This document shows, in pieces, positions 24,797 to 33,678 of a stretch of DNA of 64,000 bases (position 1 is the stretch's first letter; every line of letters starts with the position of its first letter). This DNA is from Fluviicola sp. (GTDB taxonomy: Bacteria; Bacteroidota; Bacteroidia; Flavobacteriales_D; Crocinitomicaceae): positions 1 through 64,000 of the forward strand of contig NZ_JAQSWB010000010.1 of assembly GCF_029266855.1 (NCBI RefSeq). Direction: 5' to 3'. Below the pieces are notes generated by a model, which saw nothing but the letters and a program-made list of their open reading frames with translations, did not search any database and had not been told where the DNA came from. The position numbers and the translations under genes are program-made.

Positions 24797-26117
24797 CGAA
24801 ATAGACCGCTTGTTTCAAACAACATTTGAAGAGTTCGAGTTAACTCCGGACCCGATTGTTAAAGTAAACATCGATCGTGCCATTGCTTCCAAAAAGAAGC
24901 GAAGGTTCTTATTCATTCTATTTCCGGTCCTTTTCGGAACAGCTTTGGCTGCGCTCCTGTATACCGGTTCAATATCCGGAAAGCTGGCAGCAGAAAAACC
25001 TGTCACATCTCAAAATTCATCTTCTCACCACGAGAAAAATCCGATTAACACATCCAATAAACCGGCCACCCACTTAGAAAACGGACGAACTCACCAGTTT
25101 ACTGTAAAACAAGAAACAGGTTCTTTATCACAATCCAGCAAGAAAATAAAACGTTTTAAGAGCGGATCTTCCGGAGGAACAAAAGCGGTAAACCATTCCA
25201 AAAGCAATTCCGCATCCGCGGTAAATTCCAAAGCCGTTTTGTCGAATGTGCAAATCCTTGTTGCTGCAGAAACAAAAATACCTGTTCGATCAGACGAGCT
25301 TCTTGCACAAACAGAGGATCAAACGGAAGAAAACGCGAAACAAGACACCTCAAAAGAGAAAGTTCAGGACAGTACAACGACAGCTCTTCAAGCAGATTCT
25401 TTAAGTAATGAGATTACTGAAACTGCGGAGACACCTGCTTTGCCAAAAGTTGAAAAGATTCCGGGAAAATGGTCTTTAGCCATTGTTACCGGTTGGGAAA
25501 ACGAGAAAAAAAGAGCGGCCGAGAACTTCGATACCACTTCTTTTTCCGGTAATCCAAGGGAATTTGCCCGAATTCACACGACTAGCTTTTATGGTAAAAT
25601 CGAGGTGACCAGAAAATTAAGTAATCGCTTTGATGCAATTGCAGGACTTGGATTCCGCTCAAGCAACGTGAGGCAAACTGGTTCTTTATACAGTCGGGAT
25701 AGTTTTGTAACAATTGAAGGAGTTGGCAGTGTTCCTCCTCTGGATTCATTTTCCTATTTTATCAGAAAACAAAATGGGGCACTTAGTTACCAGGTAAATT
25801 CAATCCTTCTTCCATTGGGATTATCCTTTTCAACTCCACTTAGTCAACGATTCAATTTCCGTTTATCAGGCGGTACTGAATTTGCCTACGGATGGATTTC
25901 AAACAAGCAGCTCCACCCGGATTTAAGCTCTGCCAGATTTCGTCCATTCGGATGGAATGTTTGGTTGAGACCCGAAATTCATTATACCTTCGGAAAAGTC
26001 CGGTTATTTGGTTTCGGAAGCTTCAACCAGCCGCTTTACCAGCAGTTGAAATGGGATTTCAAAGTCCGCCGAAATCCTTTATTCGGAGCAGGAATAGGAT
26101 TATTGATCCGTTTATAA
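24783..26117 (+). CDS. membrane-anchored protein with C-terminal outer-membrane-type beta domain; putative anti-sigma partner
   Basis: 444 residues. A short cytoplasmic N-terminus (1-38) is followed by one transmembrane helix (about 40-62, RRFLFILFPVLFGTALAALLY). A low-complexity linker rich in Ser, Lys, Thr and Gln spans about 70-220. The C-terminal ~210 residues (from GKWSLAIVTGWENE) have alternating hydrophobic strands and end in GAGIGLLIRL, like an outer-membrane barrel (PorT/OmpW-like). Combining an inner-membrane anchor with a barrel-like domain recurs in Bacteroidota sigma loci. Translational overlap with the sigma gene supports a regulatory partnership, not yet proven. Confidence 0.7.
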   Translation: MKELDEIDRLFQTTFEEFELTPDPIVKVNIDRAIASKKKRRFLFILFPVLFGTALAALLYTGSISGKLAAEKPVTSQNSSSHHEKNPINTSNKPATHLENGRTHQFTVKQETGSLSQSSKKIKRFKSGSSGGTKAVNHSKSNSASAVNSKAVLSNVQILVAAETKIPVRSDELLAQTEDQTEENAKQDTSKEKVQDSTTTALQADSLSNEITETAETPALPKVEKIPGKWSLAIVTGWENEKKRAAENFDTTSFSGNPREFARIHTTSFYGKIEVTRKLSNRFDAIAGLGFRSSNVRQTGSLYSRDSFVTIEGVGSVPPLDSFSYFIRKQNGALSYQVNSILLPLGLSFSTPLSQRFNFRLSGGTEFAYGWISNKQLHPDLSSARFRPFGWNVWLRPEIHYTFGKVRLFGFGSFNQPLYQQLKWDFKVRRNPLFGAGIGLLIRL

Positions 26118-26126
26118 GTTGATTTA

Positions 26127-27212
26127 TTAAAACTGCAAAGTCAGCTGTTTACTCTGATCCGATTCAGTTTCTTCCGTATTCAATTTTGAAAGAGAGATTC
26201 CCAGCAAACGAACCGGTTTTTCAAGTTCAAGGAGATCCAATAAAGCTTCTACAAGCGGAAAGAAATCGGTTTTATTCCACATATATTCCGTAATGGTTTT
26301 TGCACGGGTCAGGGTAGTGAAATCAGAATATTTGATCTTGATCGATACACATTTCCCGGCAATTGAGCGCTTTTCCATTCTTCTTTCCAGGTCAAATGCA
26401 ATTTCTTCCAGTTTCTCCAGGATCTCGCGTTTTGAATGAATATCAGTAAAATAAGTGTGTTCTACGGCAAATGACTTCCGGATCCGGTCCGGCTTAACCT
26501 GGCTCAGGTGAATACCGCGAACTATATTATAAAAATGCGTTCCCTGCTTGCCAAAATGCTGGATCAGGAAAGTCATGCTTTTTTTCTTCAGATCTTTACC
26601 TGAGCGCACACCCAGTTCCTTCATCTTGGCAGCCGTTACTTTTCCAATACCAAAGAAGCGTTCTATCGGCAGTTTTTCCAGGAAAGGTTCAACTTCAGCG
26701 GGAGGAACCGTTAATTGCCCGTTAGGTTTGTTGACATCCGAAGCAATTTTGGCGGTGAATTTATTGATTGAAATCCCGGCACTTGCAGTTAATCCCACTT
26801 CCTTAAAAATACGCTCCCGAATTTCTTTTGCCAGTAAGGTTGCCGACGGAATTCCCTTCTTATTGGTTGTGACATCCAGGAATGCCTCGTCCAGAGAGAG
26901 CGGCTCCACCAAGTCTGTATACTCATGAAAAATGGCCTTGATCTGCGAAGAAATTTCCTGGTAGCGATCAAAACGCGGTCGTACAAAGATGAGTTCGGGA
27001 CACAAACGCGCAGCCGTTGAACTTGGCATTGCCGACCTGACCCCGAATTTACGCGCTTCGTAACTCGCCGCAGCAACTACTCCCCTCAGCTTACTTCCAC
27101 CAACAGCAATGGGTTTACCTTTCAGATCGGGATTATCCATTTGTTCCACAGAAGCATAAAACGCATCCATGTCGATGTGAATTATTTTCCGATCTTCCGC
27201 CTGGCTCTCCAT
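26127..27212 (-). CDS. dinB: DNA polymerase IV
   Basis: 361 residues, Y-family translesion polymerase. Catalytic carboxylates: Asp14/Asp16 in IHIDMDAFYASVEQ and Asp108/Glu109 in PLSLDEAFLDVT. The little-finger domain follows (about 240-345). The protein ends with QLTLQF, a typical beta-clamp binding motif, so it should be recruited to the replisome. A TAACTTTG -7 box lies 22 bp upstream. No imuAB or lexA neighbours. Confidence 0.95.
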   Translation of the reverse strand: MESQAEDRKIIHIDMDAFYASVEQMDNPDLKGKPIAVGGSKLRGVVAAASYEARKFGVRSAMPSSTAARLCPELIFVRPRFDRYQEISSQIKAIFHEYTDLVEPLSLDEAFLDVTTNKKGIPSATLLAKEIRERIFKEVGLTASAGISINKFTAKIASDVNKPNGQLTVPPAEVEPFLEKLPIERFFGIGKVTAAKMKELGVRSGKDLKKKSMTFLIQHFGKQGTHFYNIVRGIHLSQVKPDRIRKSFAVEHTYFTDIHSKREILEKLEEIAFDLERRMEKRSIAGKCVSIKIKYSDFTTLTRAKTITEYMWNKTDFFPLVEALLDLLELEKPVRLLGISLSKLNTEETESDQSKQLTLQF

Positions 27213-27234
27213 GATTCTGTTTCCTGTTCAGGTA

Positions 27235-27242
27235 CAAAGTTA
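27235..27242 (-). promoter_or_regulatory. -7 box for dinB
   Basis: TAACTTTG on the minus strand, 22 bp before the dinB ATG. It lacks a visible TTG at -33. No SOS-like palindrome was noticed. Confidence 0.5.
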
Positions 27243-27294
27243 CACAGGAATCCTTGCATTTCATTCCGGAACTCTAGCGGAAGAAAAATAATCC

Positions 27295-27302
27295 TACATT
27301 TG
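27295..27302 (+). promoter_or_regulatory. -7 box for the DUF2891 gene
   Basis: TACATTTG, 16 bp before the ATG at 27319, divergent from the dinB box. No TTG at the expected distance. Confidence 0.5.
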
Positions 27303-27318
27303 GAAAAATTCAGGAACG

Positions 27319-28362
27319 ATGAAACAATTAGCGTGGGTATTTCTTTTCATTACATCTGTCGGTATGGCGCAGGAAATTTCGCTAACAGAAGCAAAAAGGC
27401 TTCTCAGCTTACCAATGAAATGTGTTCAAAAAGAATATCCGAACAAATTGGGTCAGGTCCTGAATGAAGAGAGCGATTTAAAATCACCTGCAGCACTTCA
27501 TCCTTCCTTTTATGGCTGTTTCGACTGGCACTCTTCCGTTCACGGGCATTGGCTCATGGTCAAATTAGTAAGCAAATACCCGGAACTGATCACCGATTCC
27601 GTATTGACGGTTCTTCAGACTAATCTCAGCAAAGACAACATTCAGAAAGAAATTGCTTACTTCGGCATCAAAAACAACGGTTCATTCGAGCGGACTTACG
27701 GATGGAACTGGCTGTTGAAACTGCAGCTCGAATTAGAGAACTGGAACCATCCGGTTGGTAAAGAACTAAGTTCGAACCTGAAACCTTTATCCGATCTATT
27801 CTGCCGCAAATACATTGAATTCCTGCCGAAACTGAATTACGCCATCCGATCCGGAGATCATATCAACACTGCTTTCGGGCTTACTTTCGCATACGATTAT
27901 GCCATTGCCCATTCAAACGATTCATTGAAAACCGTGATCGAAAAACGAGCTCGTGATTTCTACTTCAACGATAAATCCTATCCCTTACACCTGGAACCAA
28001 GCGGTTATGACTTTCTTTCCGGTGGTTTCGAGGAAATCGATATTATGCGCCGGATCTTAAGCAAAGAAGAATTCAAAAGCTGGCTGAAAAAATTTGCCCC
28101 ACAATTATTCAGCAAGAAGTTTACGCTTGAGCCCGGCAAAGTCTCTGATCGCTCAGATGGTCATTTAGTGCATTTAGATGGACTTAACTTCAGCAGAGCG
28201 TGGTGTTTATACGGAATCACGAAAACATTGCCGGAATTGAGGCATTTGAATCAAATTGCAGATCAGCACATCCAGACCTCACTTTCTAATATCGTAGACG
28301 GCGATTACATGGGAGAACACTGGCTGGCAAGTTTTGCATTATTGGCTTTGCTAAGCAGATAA
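27319..28362 (+). CDS. DUF2891-family secreted protein
   Basis: 347 residues with a signal peptide (about 1-18, ending GMAQ). The family signature CFDWHSSVHGHWLMV is present near residue 70, followed by GWNWLLKLQLELENW, YAIRSGDHINTAFGL and a C-terminal LVHLDGLNFSRAWC. The fold is an (alpha/alpha) toroid, as in many glycan-processing enzymes. The conserved His, Trp and Asp in these segments suggest an enzyme, but no activity is established that I can name. It would act in the periplasm. Monocistronic by appearance. Confidence 0.85.
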   Translation: MKQLAWVFLFITSVGMAQEISLTEAKRLLSLPMKCVQKEYPNKLGQVLNEESDLKSPAALHPSFYGCFDWHSSVHGHWLMVKLVSKYPELITDSVLTVLQTNLSKDNIQKEIAYFGIKNNGSFERTYGWNWLLKLQLELENWNHPVGKELSSNLKPLSDLFCRKYIEFLPKLNYAIRSGDHINTAFGLTFAYDYAIAHSNDSLKTVIEKRARDFYFNDKSYPLHLEPSGYDFLSGGFEEIDIMRRILSKEEFKSWLKKFAPQLFSKKFTLEPGKVSDRSDGHLVHLDGLNFSRAWCLYGITKTLPELRHLNQIADQHIQTSLSNIVDGDYMGEHWLASFALLALLSR

Positions 28363-28432
28363 GTTATTAGTAAACTGGCAATAGTGATTAGGCATCAGGC
28401 ACTAGGTTGTGTCAATTGCGAATTACATAGCA

Positions 28433-28550
28433 AACCATATATGGTTAAATACGTCACTTGAATGTTAAATTCATATACAAACGTCGCTATATCTATGCTT
28501 CATTCATGCTATATCCATACTTCATCTATACTTGAAACGTATATGACCCT
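28433..28550. repeat. intergenic repeats and palindrome after the DUF2891 gene
   Basis: A perfect 14-bp palindrome AACCATATATGGTT (28433-28446) is followed by two imperfect direct copies spaced 22 bp, TATATCTATGCTTCAT (28488-28503) and TATATCCATACTTCAT (28510-28525). They lie between the inverted arms TCATATAC (about 28471-28478) and GTATATGA (about 28539-28546). No ORF is supported in this 285-bp gap, which ends in the terminator of the leucine-rich-repeat gene. Confidence 0.55.
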
Positions 28551-28590
28551 ACAAGATTCTTCAGGGCATAAAATTTACCACATGAAAAAA

Positions 28591-28613
28591 GGCCGCAAGT
28601 AACACTTACGACC
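28591..28613 (-). terminator. terminator of the leucine-rich-repeat T9SS gene
   Basis: GGCCGCAAGT/ACTTACGACC, a 10-bp stem with two G-U pairs and a 3-nt loop. On the minus strand it is followed by six T. It lies 35 bp past the stop codon. Confidence 0.85.
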
Positions 28614-28647
28614 TTTCAATATCTTTAAAGAAGTGAGAGAGTCTCAA

Positions 28648-30993
28648 TTACCGAACAATCAAACGTTTTGTCACTATGGATTGGTTTGTTTGAACGGTTG
28701 CAATATACATTCCGGATTTCAAACCCGATACATTGATCGAAGTGTTTTTTGCATTCGGAGAAACAGTTTTCACCAGCATTCCGTTCAGATCATAAAGCAT
28801 CACCTGTTCAATTGTATTATCCGAGCGAATGAAAACCTGGTTGTTCGAAGGATTTGGGTACAATTGAATTGTCTCATCGATCAGTTCCGTAAACCCAGCA
28901 GTTTCAGAAAATAAATTCTCGGATGTATTCGTAACAATCGGAGTATTGAAATCAAAATAGATATATGCCGTGTTTTTAATGATTGTTCCATCAAGTAATC
29001 CGGCAACTGGTTTTACACGGTATTGGATAAAACCGATTGAAGCCTGCGGATCACTGACACTATCCGGAAGCATTATATTCGGGAAACGCACTGTTAATAA
29101 ACGTGATCCAGCATTGACAGTTGTTGAGAATGTATGACTGGCGTTCACCACCTTAAATGTTGACAAATCTAAATTCAAGTCCAATGTATCCGCCAAACGA
29201 ATATTTATTGCCGGTGCATTTCCGGTATTTTGAAAATAGATGGTATACGTAAATTCATCCTGATAACCAGGTTCTACTCCTTCCGGAGAAGTTTCTTTGA
29301 TATTCGGATCATAGGAGTTGACAACCTGGTAACAGTAACTGTATGAATTGTTTGTAACATCCAATTCTCCAGAAGTATTCGTATTAACAGATACTGTGAC
29401 ACAAAACTCTTCTCCTGCATGCGCAGTAGTATCTGTAAGCATACTCGCCGTAAATGCATTTGCACCCGGAGCACCAAAATCAGCAATCGAATAAACAGCA
29501 GTGTTTCCGGAAACATTCGTAGGTGAACCACCAAAAACAACCGTTCCGGGACCAGTAACAGAAACAGACACCTCTCCTGTAATTCCGGATGCGCAATCCA
29601 TATTATATTGCCCGGTCACATCTCCTGCAAGCATCGCAAGTTCATGTGTTTGCCCGGGGAAAACCAATCCATAATGAACAATTGATTGCACTCCGAGATC
29701 AAATCCGTTACATACCAATCCAAAATCTCCGCCGGAAACAACTGTATCTGAAGCTGAGACTATTGTACCGGATGAATTTCCCGCCGGACACGTAACGTGA
29801 AGCGCCGGTGTTAGATTTGCAGTATCAATACTTAATGCATACGTTCCTTGAGAAGCAGTAAAAAAATAATTCCCGTCAATCAAACTTGTTGATGAGGTCA
29901 TCAGCGTTCCAAGCGAATCATACACCAACATGGGTATATAGCTCAATGCTTGACCGGTATTAATGCAATTCGCATTGACATCATTAAATACTGTTCCTTG
30001 CATTCCCGAAGCTACAGTACAGCCAGCGGGGTTATTTACCGGGTCGTTTGCATCACACAAAGGATACATCAATAAGTTAGTGCCGACATTAGGAATATAA
30101 TTCGGGAGACAAGTAAACGGATTTCCTTCTATCGATAAATAAATCAGGCTCACCGGAAAAGGTTCGAAGCAATGAATCTGGTTATCCATACAGTCAAGAT
30201 GAACCAAACCTGCCGGGATTGCAGGCAGCCCGGTTAGTTGGTTTCCGTCACAAGACAAATTATTTAACGAACCCGGAAGCTGGGGCAATGCTATTATCCC
30301 GTTGTATCTGCATGTGAGTCCATGTAATGTAGATGGCAAAGCAGGTAAGGTAGACACCCCAATGCTATCACAAAACAACAAAAATAATGTTGGAGGAAGT
30401 ACCGGTAAATTAATTAACTGATTATTTGAACAAATCAATTGTTGCAGATTAGTTGGCAAACCTGTTAATTCTGTCAATAAATTATATGAACAACTTAATA
30501 TATTAAGCGAAGAAGGTAAAGCCGGCAGCGTAGTTACCTGATTTCCATCGAAACCAAAAATCACCAATGAAGGTGGTAATGCAGCAAAAGTTGTTAGCAG
30601 GTTATTCTTACAAAGAAGAATATACAAGGAACCCGGTAAGGCAGGTAAACTGCTTAACTGGTTACTGCTGCAATCCAGGAATTCCAGAGTAGAAGGCAAA
30701 GCGGGTAATACGCTTATTTGATTATTATAGCAGTTTAAGTTGATTAAATTCACAAACGCCTCAACTCCATCTATACTTGAAATATTCAAACCAGAGATTT
30801 CCAGACTGTCCTCAACCTGAATATCCGTATGATCGGAATCCACAAAGAAATTACCGCCACTAATCATAAAAGCTGAGGCCGGATAATGCGCTGTTAAATA
30901 CGATTGAAAATTAGCGTCGGGTACCTGAACCCAGGTTTGGGCTTTCAATTGAAGGCTGAGAAACGTAAGGAGAGTTAAAAGTAGTGTTTTCAT
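28648..30993 (-). CDS. leucine-rich-repeat surface protein with DUF7619-like domain and T9SS sorting domain
   Basis: 781 residues. A signal peptide (ending QLKAQ) precedes about 12 tandem repeats of roughly 21 residues (about 70-305) with the theme LPALPSTLxxLxCSxNQL, a proline-rich LRR variant. A carboxypeptidase-regulatory-like segment (about 330-400, GTVFNDVNANC) follows. Then comes the DUF7619-type domain (about 560-690, DPNIKETSPEGVEPGYQDEF ... NTAYIYFDFNTPIVTNT). The end is a type A T9SS domain (IQLYPNPSNNQVFIRSD ... IVTKRLIVR). Probably an adhesive protein displayed on the surface. Confidence 0.87.
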   Translation of the reverse strand: MKTLLLTLLTFLSLQLKAQTWVQVPDANFQSYLTAHYPASAFMISGGNFFVDSDHTDIQVEDSLEISGLNISSIDGVEAFVNLINLNCYNNQISVLPALPSTLEFLDCSSNQLSSLPALPGSLYILLCKNNLLTTFAALPPSLVIFGFDGNQVTTLPALPSSLNILSCSYNLLTELTGLPTNLQQLICSNNQLINLPVLPPTLFLLFCDSIGVSTLPALPSTLHGLTCRYNGIIALPQLPGSLNNLSCDGNQLTGLPAIPAGLVHLDCMDNQIHCFEPFPVSLIYLSIEGNPFTCLPNYIPNVGTNLLMYPLCDANDPVNNPAGCTVASGMQGTVFNDVNANCINTGQALSYIPMLVYDSLGTLMTSSTSLIDGNYFFTASQGTYALSIDTANLTPALHVTCPAGNSSGTIVSASDTVVSGGDFGLVCNGFDLGVQSIVHYGLVFPGQTHELAMLAGDVTGQYNMDCASGITGEVSVSVTGPGTVVFGGSPTNVSGNTAVYSIADFGAPGANAFTASMLTDTTAHAGEEFCVTVSVNTNTSGELDVTNNSYSYCYQVVNSYDPNIKETSPEGVEPGYQDEFTYTIYFQNTGNAPAINIRLADTLDLNLDLSTFKVVNASHTFSTTVNAGSRLLTVRFPNIMLPDSVSDPQASIGFIQYRVKPVAGLLDGTIIKNTAYIYFDFNTPIVTNTSENLFSETAGFTELIDETIQLYPNPSNNQVFIRSDNTIEQVMLYDLNGMLVKTVSPNAKNTSINVSGLKSGMYIATVQTNQSIVTKRLIVR

Positions 30994-31108
30994 AATTTAG
31001 GGGTCTTTCACTGTAAAGTTATTTAAAATTCATTGTAACCGACTTGAAAATTAGTCAGATGAATGAATTGAGTTTCAAATTGAATGATTCGAAACCCTAC
31101 TAAAACAA

Positions 31109-31136
31109 AAAGGGTATCCCGTTAAGAATACCCTTT
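31109..31136 (-). terminator. terminator of the enoyl-CoA hydratase gene
   Basis: AAAGGGTAT/ATACCCTTT, a 9-bp stem with a 10-nt loop, followed on the minus strand by TTTTGTTTT. It is 21 bp past the stop. Confidence 0.85.
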
Positions 31137-31156
31137 CTCTATTTCGATTGAAGTAA

Positions 31157-31930
31157 TTATTTTTTCTTGAATGAATTTATCGCATTCACGGTGAAATCCG
31201 ACAGAACCAAGGTTCCGCTAATCCCGGCGCGCTCTGCCAATAACTGATCCCAATCTTCTGTTCCTTTCCAAAAGACCTTTTTCAATTCTGCCATGGCTTC
31301 CGGGCTTGATTTTGCAAGGATTGTTGCCAAACGCGCAATTTCTTCGTCCATTTCGTCTTCACCGTCAAACACATCCGCATACAAACCGTTCAGCATTGCC
31401 CATTCAGCTGTTCTCCATTCCGTAGCATTAATGGCCAACTGAGACATTGCAGAAAGTCCCATTTTCCGTTCAACCGCCGGACCAACCACGAAGGGACCGA
31501 TTCCTACGGCAAGTTCAGAAAGTTTCACTTCACCGAAACGCGTCGCATAACAGTAATCAACCGCAGCAGCAATTCCTACTCCTCCTCCAACAGCTTTCCC
31601 CTGAATACGACCGATAATAAATTTCGGGCATTTTCTACAGGCATTGATCACCTGGGCGAATCCGGAAAAGAACACTTTACCGGTCTCCAGGTCCTTGATG
31701 GAAATCAATTCATCAAAACTTGCCCCGGCACAAAATGCTTTGTCGCCTGCAGATCTTAATACAATCACTTTCACTACCGGATCGTTTCCTGCACCTGTGA
31801 TTGTTTCAGCTAATTTTCGAAGAATTTGTCCTGGCAACGAATTACTTAAGGGATGTCCGAACTCGATAGTAGCAATACCGAATTCATCTACACGCATTTC
31901 TACGTGACCTTGATTGACAGCTTCTGACAT
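31157..31930 (-). CDS. enoyl-CoA hydratase/isomerase family protein
   Basis: 257-residue crotonase-fold protein. The oxyanion loop FCAGASFDEL and the second loop GKAVGGGVGIAAAVD are present. The catalytic-Glu position is probably the Glu of KLSELAVGIGPFVVGPAVERK. The sequence differs clearly from the PaaG type at 4612. Methylglutaconyl-CoA hydratase (leucine degradation) or general enoyl-CoA hydratase activity are both possible. It is 16 bp downstream of the RRM gene on the same strand, with no metabolic partner nearby. Confidence 0.78.
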   Translation of the reverse strand: MSEAVNQGHVEMRVDEFGIATIEFGHPLSNSLPGQILRKLAETITGAGNDPVVKVIVLRSAGDKAFCAGASFDELISIKDLETGKVFFSGFAQVINACRKCPKFIIGRIQGKAVGGGVGIAAAVDYCYATRFGEVKLSELAVGIGPFVVGPAVERKMGLSAMSQLAINATEWRTAEWAMLNGLYADVFDGEDEMDEEIARLATILAKSSPEAMAELKKVFWKGTEDWDQLLAERAGISGTLVLSDFTVNAINSFKKK

Positions 31931-31946
31931 GATTTAATTTAACTAG

Positions 31947-32471
31947 TTAGTTATCAAATTTTCTGCGAGGACGCATCTGACGTTCACCTGACCCTGATGA
32001 TGATCCGGCACTTGAACCCGATCCGGAAGAACCTGAACCAGGAGTACTGCTTCCACCCTCTCTTTTAGGATAACTTGAGGTCCGGTCGTTTGATCTGTAA
32101 GATCCGCCGCCGCCTTGCCCACCTTGTCTTGGTCCGTTGTTATTGAACTTTTTGGGTCCTCCGAAACCTCCGGGCTTGTTCCCGAATGCAGGTTTTTTAG
32201 GTTTGTCCTCCGGTTTTGGACGATTTGCTTTCGGTGAAGCAATTTTCACGTCCAGTTTCCGTCCGTTTACTTCAAAACCGTTTAAGGCCTGAATAGCATT
32301 AATAGCTTCTTCCGCACTTTCCATTTCTACGTATCCAAAACCTTTGGATTGTTTTGTCTTGGCATCAAACACTACATGTGCCAAGTGAACCGCACCAAAC
32401 GCTGAAAACGTTGCTAGCAAATCTTCTGATGTAATCTCCCAGTCGAGATTTGCGATAAAAATATTTGTCAT
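31947..32471 (-). CDS. RRM-domain RNA-binding protein with Gly/Ser-rich tail
   Basis: 174 residues. One RRM (about 1-80) with RNP2 IFIANL at residues 4-9 and RNP1 KGFGYVEM. The basic linker (KPEDKPKKPAFGNKPGGFGG) and the tail (about 95-174) are disordered and rich in Gly, Ser, Arg and Asn. This resembles the cold-inducible RNA-chaperone proteins of cyanobacteria and Bacteroidota. The tail also has an unusual Ser-Gly repeat run (about 142-163). It probably binds single-stranded RNA in the cytoplasm; targets are unknown. Confidence 0.9.
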   Translation of the reverse strand: MTNIFIANLDWEITSEDLLATFSAFGAVHLAHVVFDAKTKQSKGFGYVEMESAEEAINAIQALNGFEVNGRKLDVKIASPKANRPKPEDKPKKPAFGNKPGGFGGPKKFNNNGPRQGGQGGGGSYRSNDRTSSYPKREGGSSTPGSGSSGSGSSAGSSSGSGERQMRPRRKFDN

Positions 32472-32557
32472 TTACCTAACTTTAATTTGGAACTGATTCC
32501 TGTGGGTCTAATTTACCTAAAACGTTTCAACGTTTACTCTCTTTTTTTAATAAATAA

Positions 32558-32583
32558 CTCCCGGACTAAGAAAAATCCGGGAG
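32558..32583 (-). terminator. terminator after the coiled-coil protein gene
   Basis: CTCCCGGA/TCCGGGAG, an 8-bp stem with a 10-nt loop. On the minus strand it is followed by an AT-rich TTATTTATTA. It lies 20 bp past the stop at 32603. Confidence 0.75.
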
Positions 32584-32602
32584 CTATTATTTCTTATCTG
32601 AT

Positions 32603-33580
32603 TTACTTTAAAGTAAAGCTATCGGAACCGATAACCTGACCGTCACAGTAAATTTTTACTTTATAATTTCCTTTTACCGGCTCTTCGCCATTGAAGTCGT
32701 AGAATATTGTTACGTCCAATGCTTTGTTTCCGTATTGAATATCGCGTTTTGCAGAGTAAACAAAATTTCCTCCATCAGCAGCACTTGCTGTACCACCCGT
32801 ACGACCCTGTAAGGTTTTACCGTCCGGATCAATGATCTGCATGTAAACCGCACGATCTCCCGCTGTAGCGATATTGTTCTCACCGATTGTGAATGTTGAT
32901 TTTGCCTGAACACAGTTGCGAGCTTTCGTTGTTGGCTCTGTTGTGTCATTCAATTTCATACGCAAACCTGTAGATGTGAAACCATAAGCGGCAAGTTTCG
33001 AACCTTTTTTCACCTGTTCTGCACTTTCTTCTGCCTGACCTTTGTATGTGTCGCGCTCATTTTGTGTTTCAGCCAACTGGGTTGATGTTTCATCCAATTC
33101 GGAAGTCAACTTCAAATTCATTGTATTCAGCTGATCGATCTGCTTCACGTAACCGATCATGATCTGACGAAGGGTTTCATTTTCACGCTTCAACTTCGCA
33201 ATCAATGACGCTGTTACACGACCATTCTTCTTTGCTGTTTCCAACTCAGTTATCAAACCTTGAATCTTATCCTTCTGAGCATTCAAGCTATCGGATTTGG
33301 ATGCATCTTTCTTCATTAACGCATCGTATGTATCCATCATATTCGTGAAATCCGACATCAAGTCGTTAGTGGTTTCACTCCCTAAGAACGGAGCCATCAT
33401 TTTGTTCATTTCTTCGATGTCCGCCTGAAGTTCTTCATTTTTCTTGGTTGCTTCTTTCAAAGCACCATTTTTTGAACTCCATAAGTAAGTCATCGTTCCT
33501 AACAAAACAACCAACAAAACAATAATCGCTGTTAGTGCCGGTGTCATGTTTTTCTTTGAGCCTGATTCTAATTCTGACAT
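32603..33580 (-). CDS. membrane-anchored coiled-coil protein of unknown function
   Basis: 325 residues. One N-terminal transmembrane helix (about 13-33, TPALTAIIVLLVVLLGTMTYL). A long coiled coil (about 40-185) has two Glu/Lys-rich segments split by a Met/Asp-rich hinge. A C-terminal beta domain (about 200-325, LRMKLNDTTEPTTKARNCVQ ... KGNYKVKIYCDGQVIGSDSF) follows, with two Cys. Topology predicts a periplasmic coiled coil and domain. I do not recognise a family name. Monocistronic, with its own -7 box and terminator. Confidence 0.7.
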   Translation of the reverse strand: MSELESGSKKNMTPALTAIIVLLVVLLGTMTYLWSSKNGALKEATKKNEELQADIEEMNKMMAPFLGSETTNDLMSDFTNMMDTYDALMKKDASKSDSLNAQKDKIQGLITELETAKKNGRVTASLIAKLKRENETLRQIMIGYVKQIDQLNTMNLKLTSELDETSTQLAETQNERDTYKGQAEESAEQVKKGSKLAAYGFTSTGLRMKLNDTTEPTTKARNCVQAKSTFTIGENNIATAGDRAVYMQIIDPDGKTLQGRTGGTASAADGGNFVYSAKRDIQYGNKALDVTIFYDFNGEEPVKGNYKVKIYCDGQVIGSDSFTLK

Positions 33581-33597
33581 AATCTAAAATTTAAATA

Positions 33598-33605
33598 CAA
33601 ATATA
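33598..33605 (-). promoter_or_regulatory. -7 box for the coiled-coil protein gene
   Basis: TATATTTG on the minus strand, 17 bp before the ATG. No TTG at -33. Confidence 0.45.
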
Positions 33606-33678
33606 ACAATAGAACTAATGAACGATAGGGAATTCATCATGGCAAATAACGTATTTTTAATTTGACTCACCAATACGT

